Source: Anaerolineae bacterium
GTDB lineage: Bacteria; Chloroflexota; Anaerolineae; Promineifilales; Promineifilaceae
Reading direction: 5' to 3'
DNA length: 64,000 nt
NCBI GenBank assembly: GCA_023954475.1
Contig: JAMLHW010000001.1
Coordinates: forward strand, 620,001-684,000
This document shows, piece after piece, positions 1 to 7,662 of the stretch; positions within the stretch are counted from its first letter, which is position 1; every line of letters starts with the position of its first letter. A program made the translations under genes and the position numbers. Below the pieces are notes generated by a model that worked only from the letters and a program-made list of their open reading frames with translations, was not told the DNA's origin and did not search any database.

Positions 1-564
1 GGGCGTTGGCGTGGGAGAAGGGGTCACAGTTGGGGTTGCCGTGGCTGTAGGTTCGGGAGTAGGTTCAGCAGGTGTGTCTGCAACGGCGGAATCGGGCGTT
101 GCGGCAGCCAACTCGGCCGATTCTACGTCTGGTGCTTGTGGTTCAGTTGTGGCACTGGTAGAGATTTCAAAGTTTGAAGATGATGTCGGTGTTGCTGCTG
201 TTTGTGGCGGTGGGCCGTTGAATGCCCCACTGGCAGAAGACCTGTCGCTGCTATCGGCCGAATCCAGTTCATCGTCGATAGCGTCATCTGCCTCTGCGAC
301 ACCCGATGTCGTTGTCGTAACACCGGTCACATCGGCAACCGGTTCATCGACCGGCACACCGGCCAGAAAGAAGCCCATCATCAACAACAAGGCCGCAAAA
401 GCAAAAGCGGTCAGTCGCCGGATGCGCGCTTCCAACTTGTAAGGCTCGATGCTTGTGCGGGCACGAATGCGCGGTGATTGCGAATACAGCGAAAAGCCCA
501 GCAACACCACGGCGGTGAACCCGGCTCCTGCCATACCCCAAAGCGTCCACTCAGGAAAGTCCAT
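1..564 (-). CDS. Membrane protein with Thr/Pro-rich linker, C-terminus beyond window edge
   Basis: The minus strand is open from an ATG at 564 to the first base of the window (188 codons, no stop). The product begins MDFPEWTLWG and has one hydrophobic segment at about residues 9-27, a second at about 50-68, then a long Ser/Thr/Ala/Pro/Asp/Glu-rich stretch that ends in repeated P-T-P-T units at the window edge. This is the layout of a membrane-anchored protein with a flexible extracellular linker leading to a domain outside the window; such linkers are common in Chloroflexota surface proteins. A TATAAT sits 8 bases before the ATG, so the mRNA may be almost leaderless. The plus-strand reading frame at 11-442 is its antisense shadow. 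The function cannot be called. Confidence 0.7.
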   Translation of the reverse strand, partial: MDFPEWTLWGMAGAGFTAVVLLGFSLYSQSPRIRARTSIEPYKLEARIRRLTAFAFAALLLMMGFFLAGVPVDEPVADVTGVTTTTSGVAEADDAIDDELDSADSSDRSSASGAFNGPPPQTAATPTSSSNFEISTSATTEPQAPDVESAELAAATPDSAVADTPAEPTPEPTATATPTVTPSPTPTP

Positions 565-572
565 GACGAGCG

Positions 573-578
573 ATTATA
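573..578 (-). promoter_or_regulatory. -10 box (TATAAT) of the left-edge membrane protein gene
   Basis: A perfect TATAAT lies on the minus strand with 8 bases to the ATG at 564. A transcript started 6-7 bases downstream would begin at or next to the start codon, and no Shine-Dalgarno is present. No good -35 is visible at the usual distance. Confidence 0.4.
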
Positions 579-800
579 ACTGGTTTGATAGAGTAGGATA
601 GATTTCGGCCGAAATTGCTTAATCTCTCCTCACCGGCATGCAGCGCAGTGCCCCGGTACATCGTGCGTCTCTATTCGCTTGCATGTATAATGAGCTTACT
701 CAGCATATCTGCGAATTCGGCAACTGCCAAGACAGAGATGCTGCTTCCTGCTAATGAGTCATTCATCCCTGGCGGATGAGAAAACGCGACGGAGATTCCT

Positions 801-2192
801 ATGTCTGAACAATATGATGTCGTTGTCATTGGGGCCGGCCCCGGTGGTTATGTAGCTGCAATTCGTGCCGCCCAATTGGGACTGAAGAGTGCCATCATCG
901 AAAAGCAATATATGGGCGGTGTTTGTCTCAATATCGGTTGTATTCCGTCTAAAGCGTTGCTCCACAATGCGTCCGTTGTCCACACGCTCAAACATCGGGG
1001 CAAAGAATTTGGATTCAGCTATGACAATCTGTCGATTGACTATGGTGTGGCATTCAAACGCAGCCGACAAATTGCCGACCGCTTATCAAAAGGAATCGGC
1101 TTTCTGATGAAGAAGAACGGCATCGACGTGTATGATGGCGTGGGTACGATCATGACGCCGACGTCGATCAATGTGACGCTCAACGCGGGTGGTTCGGCCG
1201 AAATCAGCACGAAAAACATCATCATCGCAACCGGCGCAACGCCCAATCAAATCCCGGGCATTGAACCGGACGGCAAACAGATCATTACGTACATTGAAGC
1301 AATCACGTCTGATACATTGCCGGAAAGCATCGTCATCATCGGCGGCGGGGCAATTGGCGTCGAATTCGCCTACATCATGTCCAACTATGGTGTTGACGTG
1401 ACCATCGTTGAGATGCTGCCGCACTTGCTGCCCCTGGAAGAGCCGGAAGTCAGTACCGTTCTGGAAAAGGCGTTCAAGCGCCTGGACGTTACCTTTCACA
1501 CCAACGCCACGGTTGATTCAGTTGCCCGTCAAAATGATCGGTTGGCTGTTACGCTGAAAGACGGCAATGTACTTTCGGCCGAACAGGTTCTGGTTGCCAT
1601 CGGATTCAAGCCCAATTCATCCAATTTGGGTCTGGAAAATGTGGGCGTGCAGCTTGGCCGTCGCGGCGAGATTGAAATTGATGCCGCCATGCGCACAAAC
1701 GTACCCAATATCTACGCCATTGGCGATGTGACCGGCAAGCTGATGTTGGCGCATGTGGCGTCGGCAATGGGCTTGATTGCGGCCGAAGTGATCGGTGATC
1801 ATCCGACTATCGAACTCGACTACGCCATGATGCCGCGTGCAACCTATGCCGAGCCGCAGGTCGCCAGCTTTGGTTACACCGAAGCGCAGGCACGCGAAAA
1901 AGGATACGAGATCAATGTGGGTCAGTTTCCGTTCCAGCCGAACGGCAAAGCATTGGGGCTGGGTGAGCGCGAAGGGTTCATCAAGATCATCGCTGACAAA
2001 CGGTATGGTGAAATATTAGGTGCGCACATGGTCGGTCCCAATGTGACCGAACTGCTGCCGGAAGTGACGCTGGCACAAATGAATGAATTGACAGCGGAGG
2101 AAATTGCGCGCAACGTCCATGCTCACCCGACGTTGAGTGAAGCGTTGATGGAGGCCGCACACGGCGTCGAAGGACAACCGATTCATATATAA
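801..2192 (+). CDS. lpdA: Dihydrolipoyl dehydrogenase (E3)
   Basis: This flavoprotein reoxidises the dihydrolipoyl group of 2-oxoacid dehydrogenase or glycine cleavage complexes and passes electrons to NAD+. The 463 residues are normal for the family. The FAD fingerprint GAGPGG is at 11-16, the redox disulfide Cys42/Cys47 lies in GGVCLNIGCIPSK, the NAD-binding GGGAIG is near 182, and the C-terminal catalytic pair is His442/Glu447 in HPTLSE. The ATG at 801 follows a GGAGATT Shine-Dalgarno. No E1 or E2 genes adjoin it, so the partner complex cannot be read from context; it appears to be transcribed alone. Related flavin disulfide reductases are unlikely, given the complete E3 motif set. Confidence 0.95.
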   Translation: MSEQYDVVVIGAGPGGYVAAIRAAQLGLKSAIIEKQYMGGVCLNIGCIPSKALLHNASVVHTLKHRGKEFGFSYDNLSIDYGVAFKRSRQIADRLSKGIGFLMKKNGIDVYDGVGTIMTPTSINVTLNAGGSAEISTKNIIIATGATPNQIPGIEPDGKQIITYIEAITSDTLPESIVIIGGGAIGVEFAYIMSNYGVDVTIVEMLPHLLPLEEPEVSTVLEKAFKRLDVTFHTNATVDSVARQNDRLAVTLKDGNVLSAEQVLVAIGFKPNSSNLGLENVGVQLGRRGEIEIDAAMRTNVPNIYAIGDVTGKLMLAHVASAMGLIAAEVIGDHPTIELDYAMMPRATYAEPQVASFGYTEAQAREKGYEINVGQFPFQPNGKALGLGEREGFIKIIADKRYGEILGAHMVGPNVTELLPEVTLAQMNELTAEEIARNVHAHPTLSEALMEAAHGVEGQPIHI

Positions 2193-2320
2193 GGCGATTT
2201 TCATATCGGCCGATTGTGCGACGGTAAGTGTGTGGCACCGTTGCTTCTCAAGTTAACACCTCCCAATTTCCGGAAGGTAGCTAAAAAGCTTTGGTTGCCT
2301 TCCGGTCAGGTAAACTCCCT

Positions 2321-3649
2321 GTGAAACGACAAGTGCGCTCAGCGAGGCGTGTGACCATTGCCGATATCGGCCGAATCCAGTTGATCGGCCTGGTTGTGCT
2401 GGCCGGTATCGTCGCCTACTTGTTGTATACCTTTATCGTCGCCACACGCGGCTATGCTGACGCACCATCGACAACCAGATTAGCCATTTTGGCCGTTGCA
2501 CTGGTTGCCGGCGTGCTACTTGCAGCGCTTGTGCGCTGGTCTCCATTGTTCCTCGCCATCCTTGTATTCCCGTTAATTGGTGGATTATTGCGCAACAGCA
2601 CAGGCACTTATTTGGGCATTGTCGGCGCGCTGTTCTGGTTGTTTGGTGCAGTATTTGCTGCATTGCTGGGCCTGGCCTATTATGCTCGTTTCATCTTGCC
2701 GTTGCGTGGCAGCCAGGGTAATTCCCAGGCGATGGATTTGCTTTCCAGGTATGCATTGCGAGACTTTATGCCGCTGCCCAAATACAAAGTGACAGTCAGT
2801 GGCGTTCCGTCTAGTTTCGAGCAATTTGGTGTCGGTCTGGTGGAGAGCCATGAAGTTGTGGCGCTGACGCGTGGCGTTGAATTTCGCCGGGGCGTTGGGC
2901 CTGGTTTTGTGCGTTTGGCGTCGGACGAAACGGTGACAGACAAGGTTGATTTGCGTTTGCACCGTCGTACGGCGTCCGTCAGCGCGGTCACAAGGGACGG
3001 CATCCCGGTGACGACGGAGGTCACTGTTTGGTTTCGCGTGCGCCCACCGGCATGGGAACGTGAACCGCGCCTACCGTACCCCTACGATGAACGCTCGATT
3101 TTTGACGTATTTTACGCGCGGACTTTGACCAATGAAGAACGCGAATTGGCCTGGGATGATCGCGTGCTGCCACAGGCGGTCAGTATGACTGTAGCCGAGT
3201 TGGCGCGGGTTCAGTTAGACGGATTGTATCGCGTCAACAATCTCGACGTTGATCCGTTACTCGATCTGGCCGAGAATGTGCAGCACAATCTCTTTGATGA
3301 GTTTGAGCGACAGGGCGTGAGCATCGTCGATGTGGCGCTGGCTGCAATTGCTGTGCCTGAAGGCGTGATGGCGCAGCGGTTGGCGCAATGGCAGGCAGGA
3401 TGGCAAGCACGTATTCGTGAGCGACGCGAGGCGTATTTGGGACGTGAAATCGGCCGAATTGATCGCGAAACGGCACAGATTCAGATGGAAGTGGTCTCTG
3501 AACTGGTCGATAACATCGAACTGCTGCGTCGCAGCAGCGATCATCCGATCAATCAGTCGATTGCTTCCCGTCTGATGCGTCTGCTCGAAGATGCTGCTGC
3601 TGAAGGCGTGATGCGCACGCTGATTCCACCACCGGAGGGCGACGCCTGA
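2321..3649 (+). CDS. Membrane-anchored band 7 (SPFH)-like protein, first of a pair
   Basis: I do not recognise a named family member. The N-terminal third has three to four membrane segments. A soluble part follows, with a stretch reading VSAVTRDGIPVTTEVTVWFR, which resembles the core strand pattern of SPFH/band 7 domains (stomatin, prohibitin, HflK). The C-terminal part is a charged helical region rich in Arg, Glu and Gln (ARIRERREAYLGREIGRI), likely a coiled coil. The GTG at 2321 is preferred; a TTG at 2291 would add ten residues. Two bases separate it from the next gene, which has the same architecture, so the two are probably co-expressed and may form a hetero-oligomer, as HflK/HflC do. 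The SPFH call is inference from sequence pattern. Confidence 0.7.
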   Translation: MKRQVRSARRVTIADIGRIQLIGLVVLAGIVAYLLYTFIVATRGYADAPSTTRLAILAVALVAGVLLAALVRWSPLFLAILVFPLIGGLLRNSTGTYLGIVGALFWLFGAVFAALLGLAYYARFILPLRGSQGNSQAMDLLSRYALRDFMPLPKYKVTVSGVPSSFEQFGVGLVESHEVVALTRGVEFRRGVGPGFVRLASDETVTDKVDLRLHRRTASVSAVTRDGIPVTTEVTVWFRVRPPAWEREPRLPYPYDERSIFDVFYARTLTNEERELAWDDRVLPQAVSMTVAELARVQLDGLYRVNNLDVDPLLDLAENVQHNLFDEFERQGVSIVDVALAAIAVPEGVMAQRLAQWQAGWQARIRERREAYLGREIGRIDRETAQIQMEVVSELVDNIELLRRSSDHPINQSIASRLMRLLEDAAAEGVMRTLIPPPEGDA

Positions 3650-3651
3650 TT

Positions 3652-5058
3652 ATGGACGATGAAAGCAGGCGAACGCTAGGCCCGCCGGTTTCGGCCGAAA
3701 CACGTGATGCCAGTCGGGTCTGGCCGCTGTTGATTTTTGCGTTGCTGCTCGCATTGTACTGGTTCATGGCGTGGCTTATCGTTGACATGCGCAGCAGTTT
3801 GAGCGTACCTGCATTTTGGCAAAACATCACTAATTTATTCCCTTTGATGGGTGGATTGACCCAACCGATAACGTATGCCGCCAGTTTCTTTTCACCGCTG
3901 GTGCTGCGCAATTTTATTCCAGTCATTGGCGGTGCGTTATTTGCCTATCTGACGACGACCACGTTACTCAAAGCGCTTTACGAATTGACTGATATGGCCG
4001 AAGCGCGTGCGTTTCTCGGCCGATTGCAGACTGGTTCCGGCAAAACTGTAACCGTCAACCGCGAGACATTGTCGGTAAAGCGCGTTGCCGAGCCACTACT
4101 GCGCATTGGTGGGCCGGGCACGATTCGCATCTCTGACAACGAAGTCCTCGTCACCGAACTCAACGGACGCTTCAATCGGGTACTGGGGCCAGGTGTCCAT
4201 CGGTTAGCCCGGTTTGAATATATGCGCATCGCCCTCGATTTGCGTGAACAGGAACGGTCTCGAGATCATGTACACTTGACGACCAGGGAAGGCATCCAGA
4301 TCACGACCGACGTACACGTCACATTTCGCTTGCGACGCGGTAATCGCACACCGACGCGATCCAATCCGTTTCCGTTTGACCCCGACTCAGTGCGACTGGC
4401 AGCATATCACGAAACTGTGCTGGCTGACGGTACAATTGCCAATTGGGAGCAGCTACCGTTGGAGACTGCCATTCGCTGCTTGCAAGACAAAGTGCAGCAA
4501 TTACGTCTCGATCAACTCGTCGACCCGCATCATCGTCAAGTCGATCCGCAGCCCACGATACAAACAGGCATGCAACGTGAAACGCGTCACGCCTTACTCG
4601 CACTGGGAATTGAATTGATAGGTGCGCGCTTGGGCGCCTTGCATTTGCCCCCGGATGTCAACGAGACATTGTTGGCATATTGGAACACCTTTTCTGAACG
4701 ACCGCAGCCGGTTGAAAAACCGACCCAGGCTGAACTGGATGCTCGTCATGCGGTAGCCAGAGCACGCATACGCGAGCGCATGATTCAGTCGATTGCGCAG
4801 GGATTGGCGCAGGTGCAACAGCGGTCGAGTCAAACTGCTTTGTCGCGAGAAGTTGTCATGGCTTATCGTCTCGTCGATACAATCGACAGGTTAATCCAGT
4901 TGCCGGAAGGGCGTGATGGCATGCCAAGGGAATTGGTGCAGATTCTTCAGCAAGCACGCAATACATTGCTCGAAGATAGTCGTGTCGATCGGCCGCATCA
5001 ACTTGATAGCGGCATCACGCCCGATGCTCAGGATCAACATGATGACATGGTACAATAG
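3652..5058 (+). CDS. Membrane-anchored band 7 (SPFH)-like protein, second of a pair
   Basis: This 468-residue protein parallels its upstream neighbour. It has a hydrophobic segment at about 21-45, two more between about 60 and 115, then a soluble domain with VLGPGVHRLARFEYMRIALD and DHVHLTTREGIQITTDVHVT. These match the strand-turn-strand pattern of band 7 domains and align with the equivalent region of the first protein. An Arg/Gln-rich helical C-terminus follows (ARARIRERMIQSIAQGLAQV). The two genes are divergent in sequence, so they are old paralogues rather than a fresh duplication. The ATG at 3652 comes two bases after the upstream stop. Membrane-domain scaffolding or protease regulation would fit the family, but nothing nearby (no FtsH, no NfeD) fixes the role. 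Confidence 0.7.
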   Translation: MDDESRRTLGPPVSAETRDASRVWPLLIFALLLALYWFMAWLIVDMRSSLSVPAFWQNITNLFPLMGGLTQPITYAASFFSPLVLRNFIPVIGGALFAYLTTTTLLKALYELTDMAEARAFLGRLQTGSGKTVTVNRETLSVKRVAEPLLRIGGPGTIRISDNEVLVTELNGRFNRVLGPGVHRLARFEYMRIALDLREQERSRDHVHLTTREGIQITTDVHVTFRLRRGNRTPTRSNPFPFDPDSVRLAAYHETVLADGTIANWEQLPLETAIRCLQDKVQQLRLDQLVDPHHRQVDPQPTIQTGMQRETRHALLALGIELIGARLGALHLPPDVNETLLAYWNTFSERPQPVEKPTQAELDARHAVARARIRERMIQSIAQGLAQVQQRSSQTALSREVVMAYRLVDTIDRLIQLPEGRDGMPRELVQILQQARNTLLEDSRVDRPHQLDSGITPDAQDQHDDMVQ

Positions 5059-5133
5059 ATTGTGTTCCCGTTGTCTGACTGAACGTGGCTAGCTACACGA
5101 GTACAGCCTGGCAACCTGCCCAAAGGAGCCGTT

Positions 5134-6063
5134 ATGGATGAGCATGTGTTGGTGATTGGCGGAACGTTGTGGGATGCAAAAGGGAAACCTACTGCTGGTT
5201 TGGAGCAACATACGTCGAATCCCGGACTGATTCACATGTCGCGGGGTGGTGGTGGTCGCAATGTGGCCGAAAATCTGGGTCGGCTGGGTGCTGATGTGGT
5301 CTTTATTTCGGCCGTCGGTGATGATGAAATCGGACACCGGTTAATTGAGCAAACCCAATCGGCCGATGTCAATACAGAGTACATGCGCGTTCTTCCCAAT
5401 GCGCATACCGGCTGCTATATGGCCTTTCTGAATGCAGACGGATCACTGGCTGTCGCAATTGACGATACCAGTGTTATGGAACACATTACACCCGATTATG
5501 TCTACCGCCACCGTCGTTTGGTGCGTGATGCCGACATGGTGTATGTGGACGGCAGTTTGTCTGAAAGCACACTGAAAACGGTGATGACTCTGGCAGCCAA
5601 ATACAAAGTGCCTGTCTGCGCTGATCCGTCATCAACGCGCGTCGCCTATAAATTTCGACCTTACACAACGCAAATCAAACTGGCTGTTCCCAATGCAGGT
5701 GAAGCAGCTGCACTCAGCGGCGATGATTACTCCGGATTTGATCCTGATGATAGTCTCAGTGTGGCACGCCATTTGCGTCATCTGGGGGTTGAAATTGCTG
5801 TTATTACGTTGTCAGATTTTGGGTTAGTTTACGACACGGGCTATGAAAGCGGGTATTTACCGGGACATGACAGCAAAATGGTCGATAGTACCGGTACGGG
5901 CGACGCCATTGCAGCCGCCATCATGTTTGGTTTGCTCAACGACTTGCCGCCGGTGCAGTGCATGCGTCTCGGCGTCGCAGCGGCTGCTCTGACAGTGCAA
6001 ACTACTGACACGGTTGTACCCGACTTGAGCCTGGATATGTTGTTTGACCATCTGCTCGTTTGA
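5134..6063 (+). CDS. PfkB-family carbohydrate/nucleoside kinase, pseudouridine-kinase-like
   Basis: This ATP-dependent ribokinase-fold sugar kinase has 309 residues, normal for the family. The N-terminal PfkB signature is visible as GGGGRNVAENLGRLGADV and the C-terminal signature with the catalytic base as DSTGTGDAIAAA, whose Asp should be the base. The RNVAENLGRLG wording resembles pseudouridine kinases (PsuK) more than ribokinase or fructokinase. No PsuG glycosidase is adjacent, so the substrate remains uncertain. AAAGGAG precedes the ATG at 5134. The next gene starts within ten bases of its stop, so the two are probably translated from one mRNA although their functions are not obviously linked. 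Confidence 0.85.
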   Translation: MDEHVLVIGGTLWDAKGKPTAGLEQHTSNPGLIHMSRGGGGRNVAENLGRLGADVVFISAVGDDEIGHRLIEQTQSADVNTEYMRVLPNAHTGCYMAFLNADGSLAVAIDDTSVMEHITPDYVYRHRRLVRDADMVYVDGSLSESTLKTVMTLAAKYKVPVCADPSSTRVAYKFRPYTTQIKLAVPNAGEAAALSGDDYSGFDPDDSLSVARHLRHLGVEIAVITLSDFGLVYDTGYESGYLPGHDSKMVDSTGTGDAIAAAIMFGLLNDLPPVQCMRLGVAAAALTVQTTDTVVPDLSLDMLFDHLLV

Positions 6064-6071
6064 GAAGCCGT

Positions 6072-6743
6072 ATGCCAATCTGGATGGGCCTGCTCGTTTT
6101 GGTCGCGTACGTGTTTGCTATTATCGGTTTGGCAGAGTTTTTGCGGCGTTGGCGTGGATGGGGAAACGAGTTTACACGGAAGGTTGTCCACATCGGCGTG
6201 GGCATGTTCAGTTGGTTTATCCCCTTTGTTTTTGATTCGCCGTGGCCGTTTGTGTTAGCGTGTCTGGCATTTTCTGTACTCACTTATCTCGACGCGCGTC
6301 ATCTGCATTTGTTTGATGCGATGGCGAGTAAGGATGATGAATCGAATCTGGGAACGGTTTTTTTTCCGCTGGCAGCGGCGGCGGTTGTGTTGATTTTTTG
6401 GAATTATCCGCCGGTGATGGTGGCTGCGCTGATGCCGTTGACATGGGGTGACGGCATGGCGGAGGTAGTCGGGCGTAAATTCGGCCGAAACAAATACACC
6501 ATCTGGGGCCACACGCGCAGTGTCGAGGGATCGCTCGCATTCATCGGTTTTGGCGCATTCTTCAGTTGGCTGGCATTAGTCATCATTCCCGGGCCACCGT
6601 CTCTCACACCACTGGAAGCCATTGTGCCTGCGCTCGTCATGGTAACGGCGGCAGCCGTTGTCGAAGCGGTTTCGATTGCCGGTCTCGACAATCTGACTGT
6701 CACCGGTACAGCTATTTTTGTGTTTGGTATATGGTTGGTTTGA
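6072..6743 (+). CDS. Phytol/dolichol-kinase-like integral membrane CTP-dependent enzyme
   Basis: This polytopic protein of 223 residues has about six membrane segments. Key motifs are RKVVHIGVGM near the N-terminus and LTWGDGMAEVVGRKFGRNKY in the middle, the pattern of the cytidylyltransferase/phytol kinase (VTE5), dolichol kinase (SEC59) and diacylglycerol kinase superfamily. The Gly-Asp-Gly/Ala motif binds the nucleotide. The likely reaction is CTP-dependent phosphorylation of a long-chain isoprenoid alcohol. The ATG at 6072 is preferred over a TTG at 6060 that would overlap the upstream stop. The neighbouring phosphatidylcholine synthase suggests a membrane-lipid context, but no specific substrate can be deduced. 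Confidence 0.8.
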   Translation: MPIWMGLLVLVAYVFAIIGLAEFLRRWRGWGNEFTRKVVHIGVGMFSWFIPFVFDSPWPFVLACLAFSVLTYLDARHLHLFDAMASKDDESNLGTVFFPLAAAAVVLIFWNYPPVMVAALMPLTWGDGMAEVVGRKFGRNKYTIWGHTRSVEGSLAFIGFGAFFSWLALVIIPGPPSLTPLEAIVPALVMVTAAAVVEAVSIAGLDNLTVTGTAIFVFGIWLV

Positions 6744-6851
6744 TTCCAGTCTGTCTTACATCAGGGAAATGGGGAATTTCGGCCGAATTACAACACATAT
6801 CATTACTTCCTGCTATCATTCCACGCTAATCTGCAACTGAGGAAAACATAT

Positions 6852-7586
6852 ATGGGCCCATCAGTAAGTGCCCCACTACCAGCGCGCCCAGTGTGGCAAC
6901 GCAAAGCACTCGCATGGAGTGTACATCTTCTCACAGCAAGTGGTGCCTTAATTGGGTTGTTGGCACTGTTTGCCACGGTCGAACTGCGCTGGACAGCAGC
7001 ATTCGCCTGGCTCGGGCTAGCTGCGTTGATCGACGGGCTTGACGGGACACTGGCCCGCCGTTTTGATACCAAACAATATGCGTCCGGCATCGATGGGGCA
7101 CTGCTCGACAACATCGTCGACTATTTCACCTATGTGATCGTGCCGGCATTCATTGTGTATCAGGCGCAACTCGTGCCTGCCACTTGGACTGTGGCTGCCG
7201 TGGCTATTATCAGTATTACTTCAGCCTACCAGTTCAGTCAGACTGACGCCAAGACTGATGACCACTTCTTCAAAGGATTTCCGTCGTACTGGAACGTACT
7301 GGTCTTTTATCTGTTCATGCTCAAGGCCACACCGATAGTCGGATTCGGTATCATTGCCTTGTTGGGACTACTCGTTTTCGTGCCGATCCACTATCTCTAT
7401 CCGTCACGGATGACCGCATTCCAAAAAATAACGTTGATTTTGACCGGATTGTGGTTGGGTTCACTGGGGCTGATCTGGTGGCAATATGCGTACAGTACAG
7501 TGCAGCCGTGGCTGGGCTGGTTGTCGCTCAGCTACGTTGTCTATTATGTGTGCATGAGCATCTATCTGACACTACGCAGCAGGTAA
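6852..7586 (+). CDS. pcs: Phosphatidylcholine synthase (CDP-diacylglycerol:choline phosphotransferase)
   Basis: This CDP-alcohol phosphatidyltransferase of 244 residues has about eight hydrophobic segments. Its signature is DG-x2-AR-x12-G-x3-D-x3-D, starting in GLDGTLARRF and ending in GALLDNIVDY. The 12-residue spacing (rather than 8) before the final acidic residues is the variant described for bacterial phosphatidylcholine synthases of Rhizobiaceae and Pseudomonas; the usual Asn of that variant is Gly here. The enzyme would condense choline directly with CDP-diacylglycerol in the inner membrane. A TGAGGAAA Shine-Dalgarno supports the ATG at 6852. A related CDP-alcohol transferase with another headgroup is possible, but the spacing argues for Pcs. 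Confidence 0.85.
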   Translation: MGPSVSAPLPARPVWQRKALAWSVHLLTASGALIGLLALFATVELRWTAAFAWLGLAALIDGLDGTLARRFDTKQYASGIDGALLDNIVDYFTYVIVPAFIVYQAQLVPATWTVAAVAIISITSAYQFSQTDAKTDDHFFKGFPSYWNVLVFYLFMLKATPIVGFGIIALLGLLVFVPIHYLYPSRMTAFQKITLILTGLWLGSLGLIWWQYAYSTVQPWLGWLSLSYVVYYVCMSIYLTLRSR

Positions 7587-7590
7587 ACAC

Positions 7591-7627
7591 AATGGCCCGC
7601 CAGATGTACGAAATCTGACAGGCCATT
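7591..7627. terminator. Interrupted hairpin between convergent pcs and aspS
   Basis: The arms AATGGCC (7591-7597) and GGCCATT (7621-7627) enclose a second pair, CAGAT/ATCTG. It lies between two converging genes. No T run follows on either side, so it may stop transcription poorly or act with another factor. Confidence 0.5.
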
Positions 7628-7662
7628 GGATAATCTATGCGATTTGTATCGCGAAATCTGCT

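Noticed and set aside
11-442. Plus-strand 143-residue frame rich in Gly, Val and Ser
   Set aside because: It is the antisense shadow of the Pro/Thr-rich minus-strand gene, which has a proper membrane-protein N-terminus and promoter.
6060-6071. TTG start for the phytol-kinase-like gene overlapping the upstream stop
   Set aside because: The four extra residues are not needed for the first membrane segment and an ATG with better context lies at 6072.
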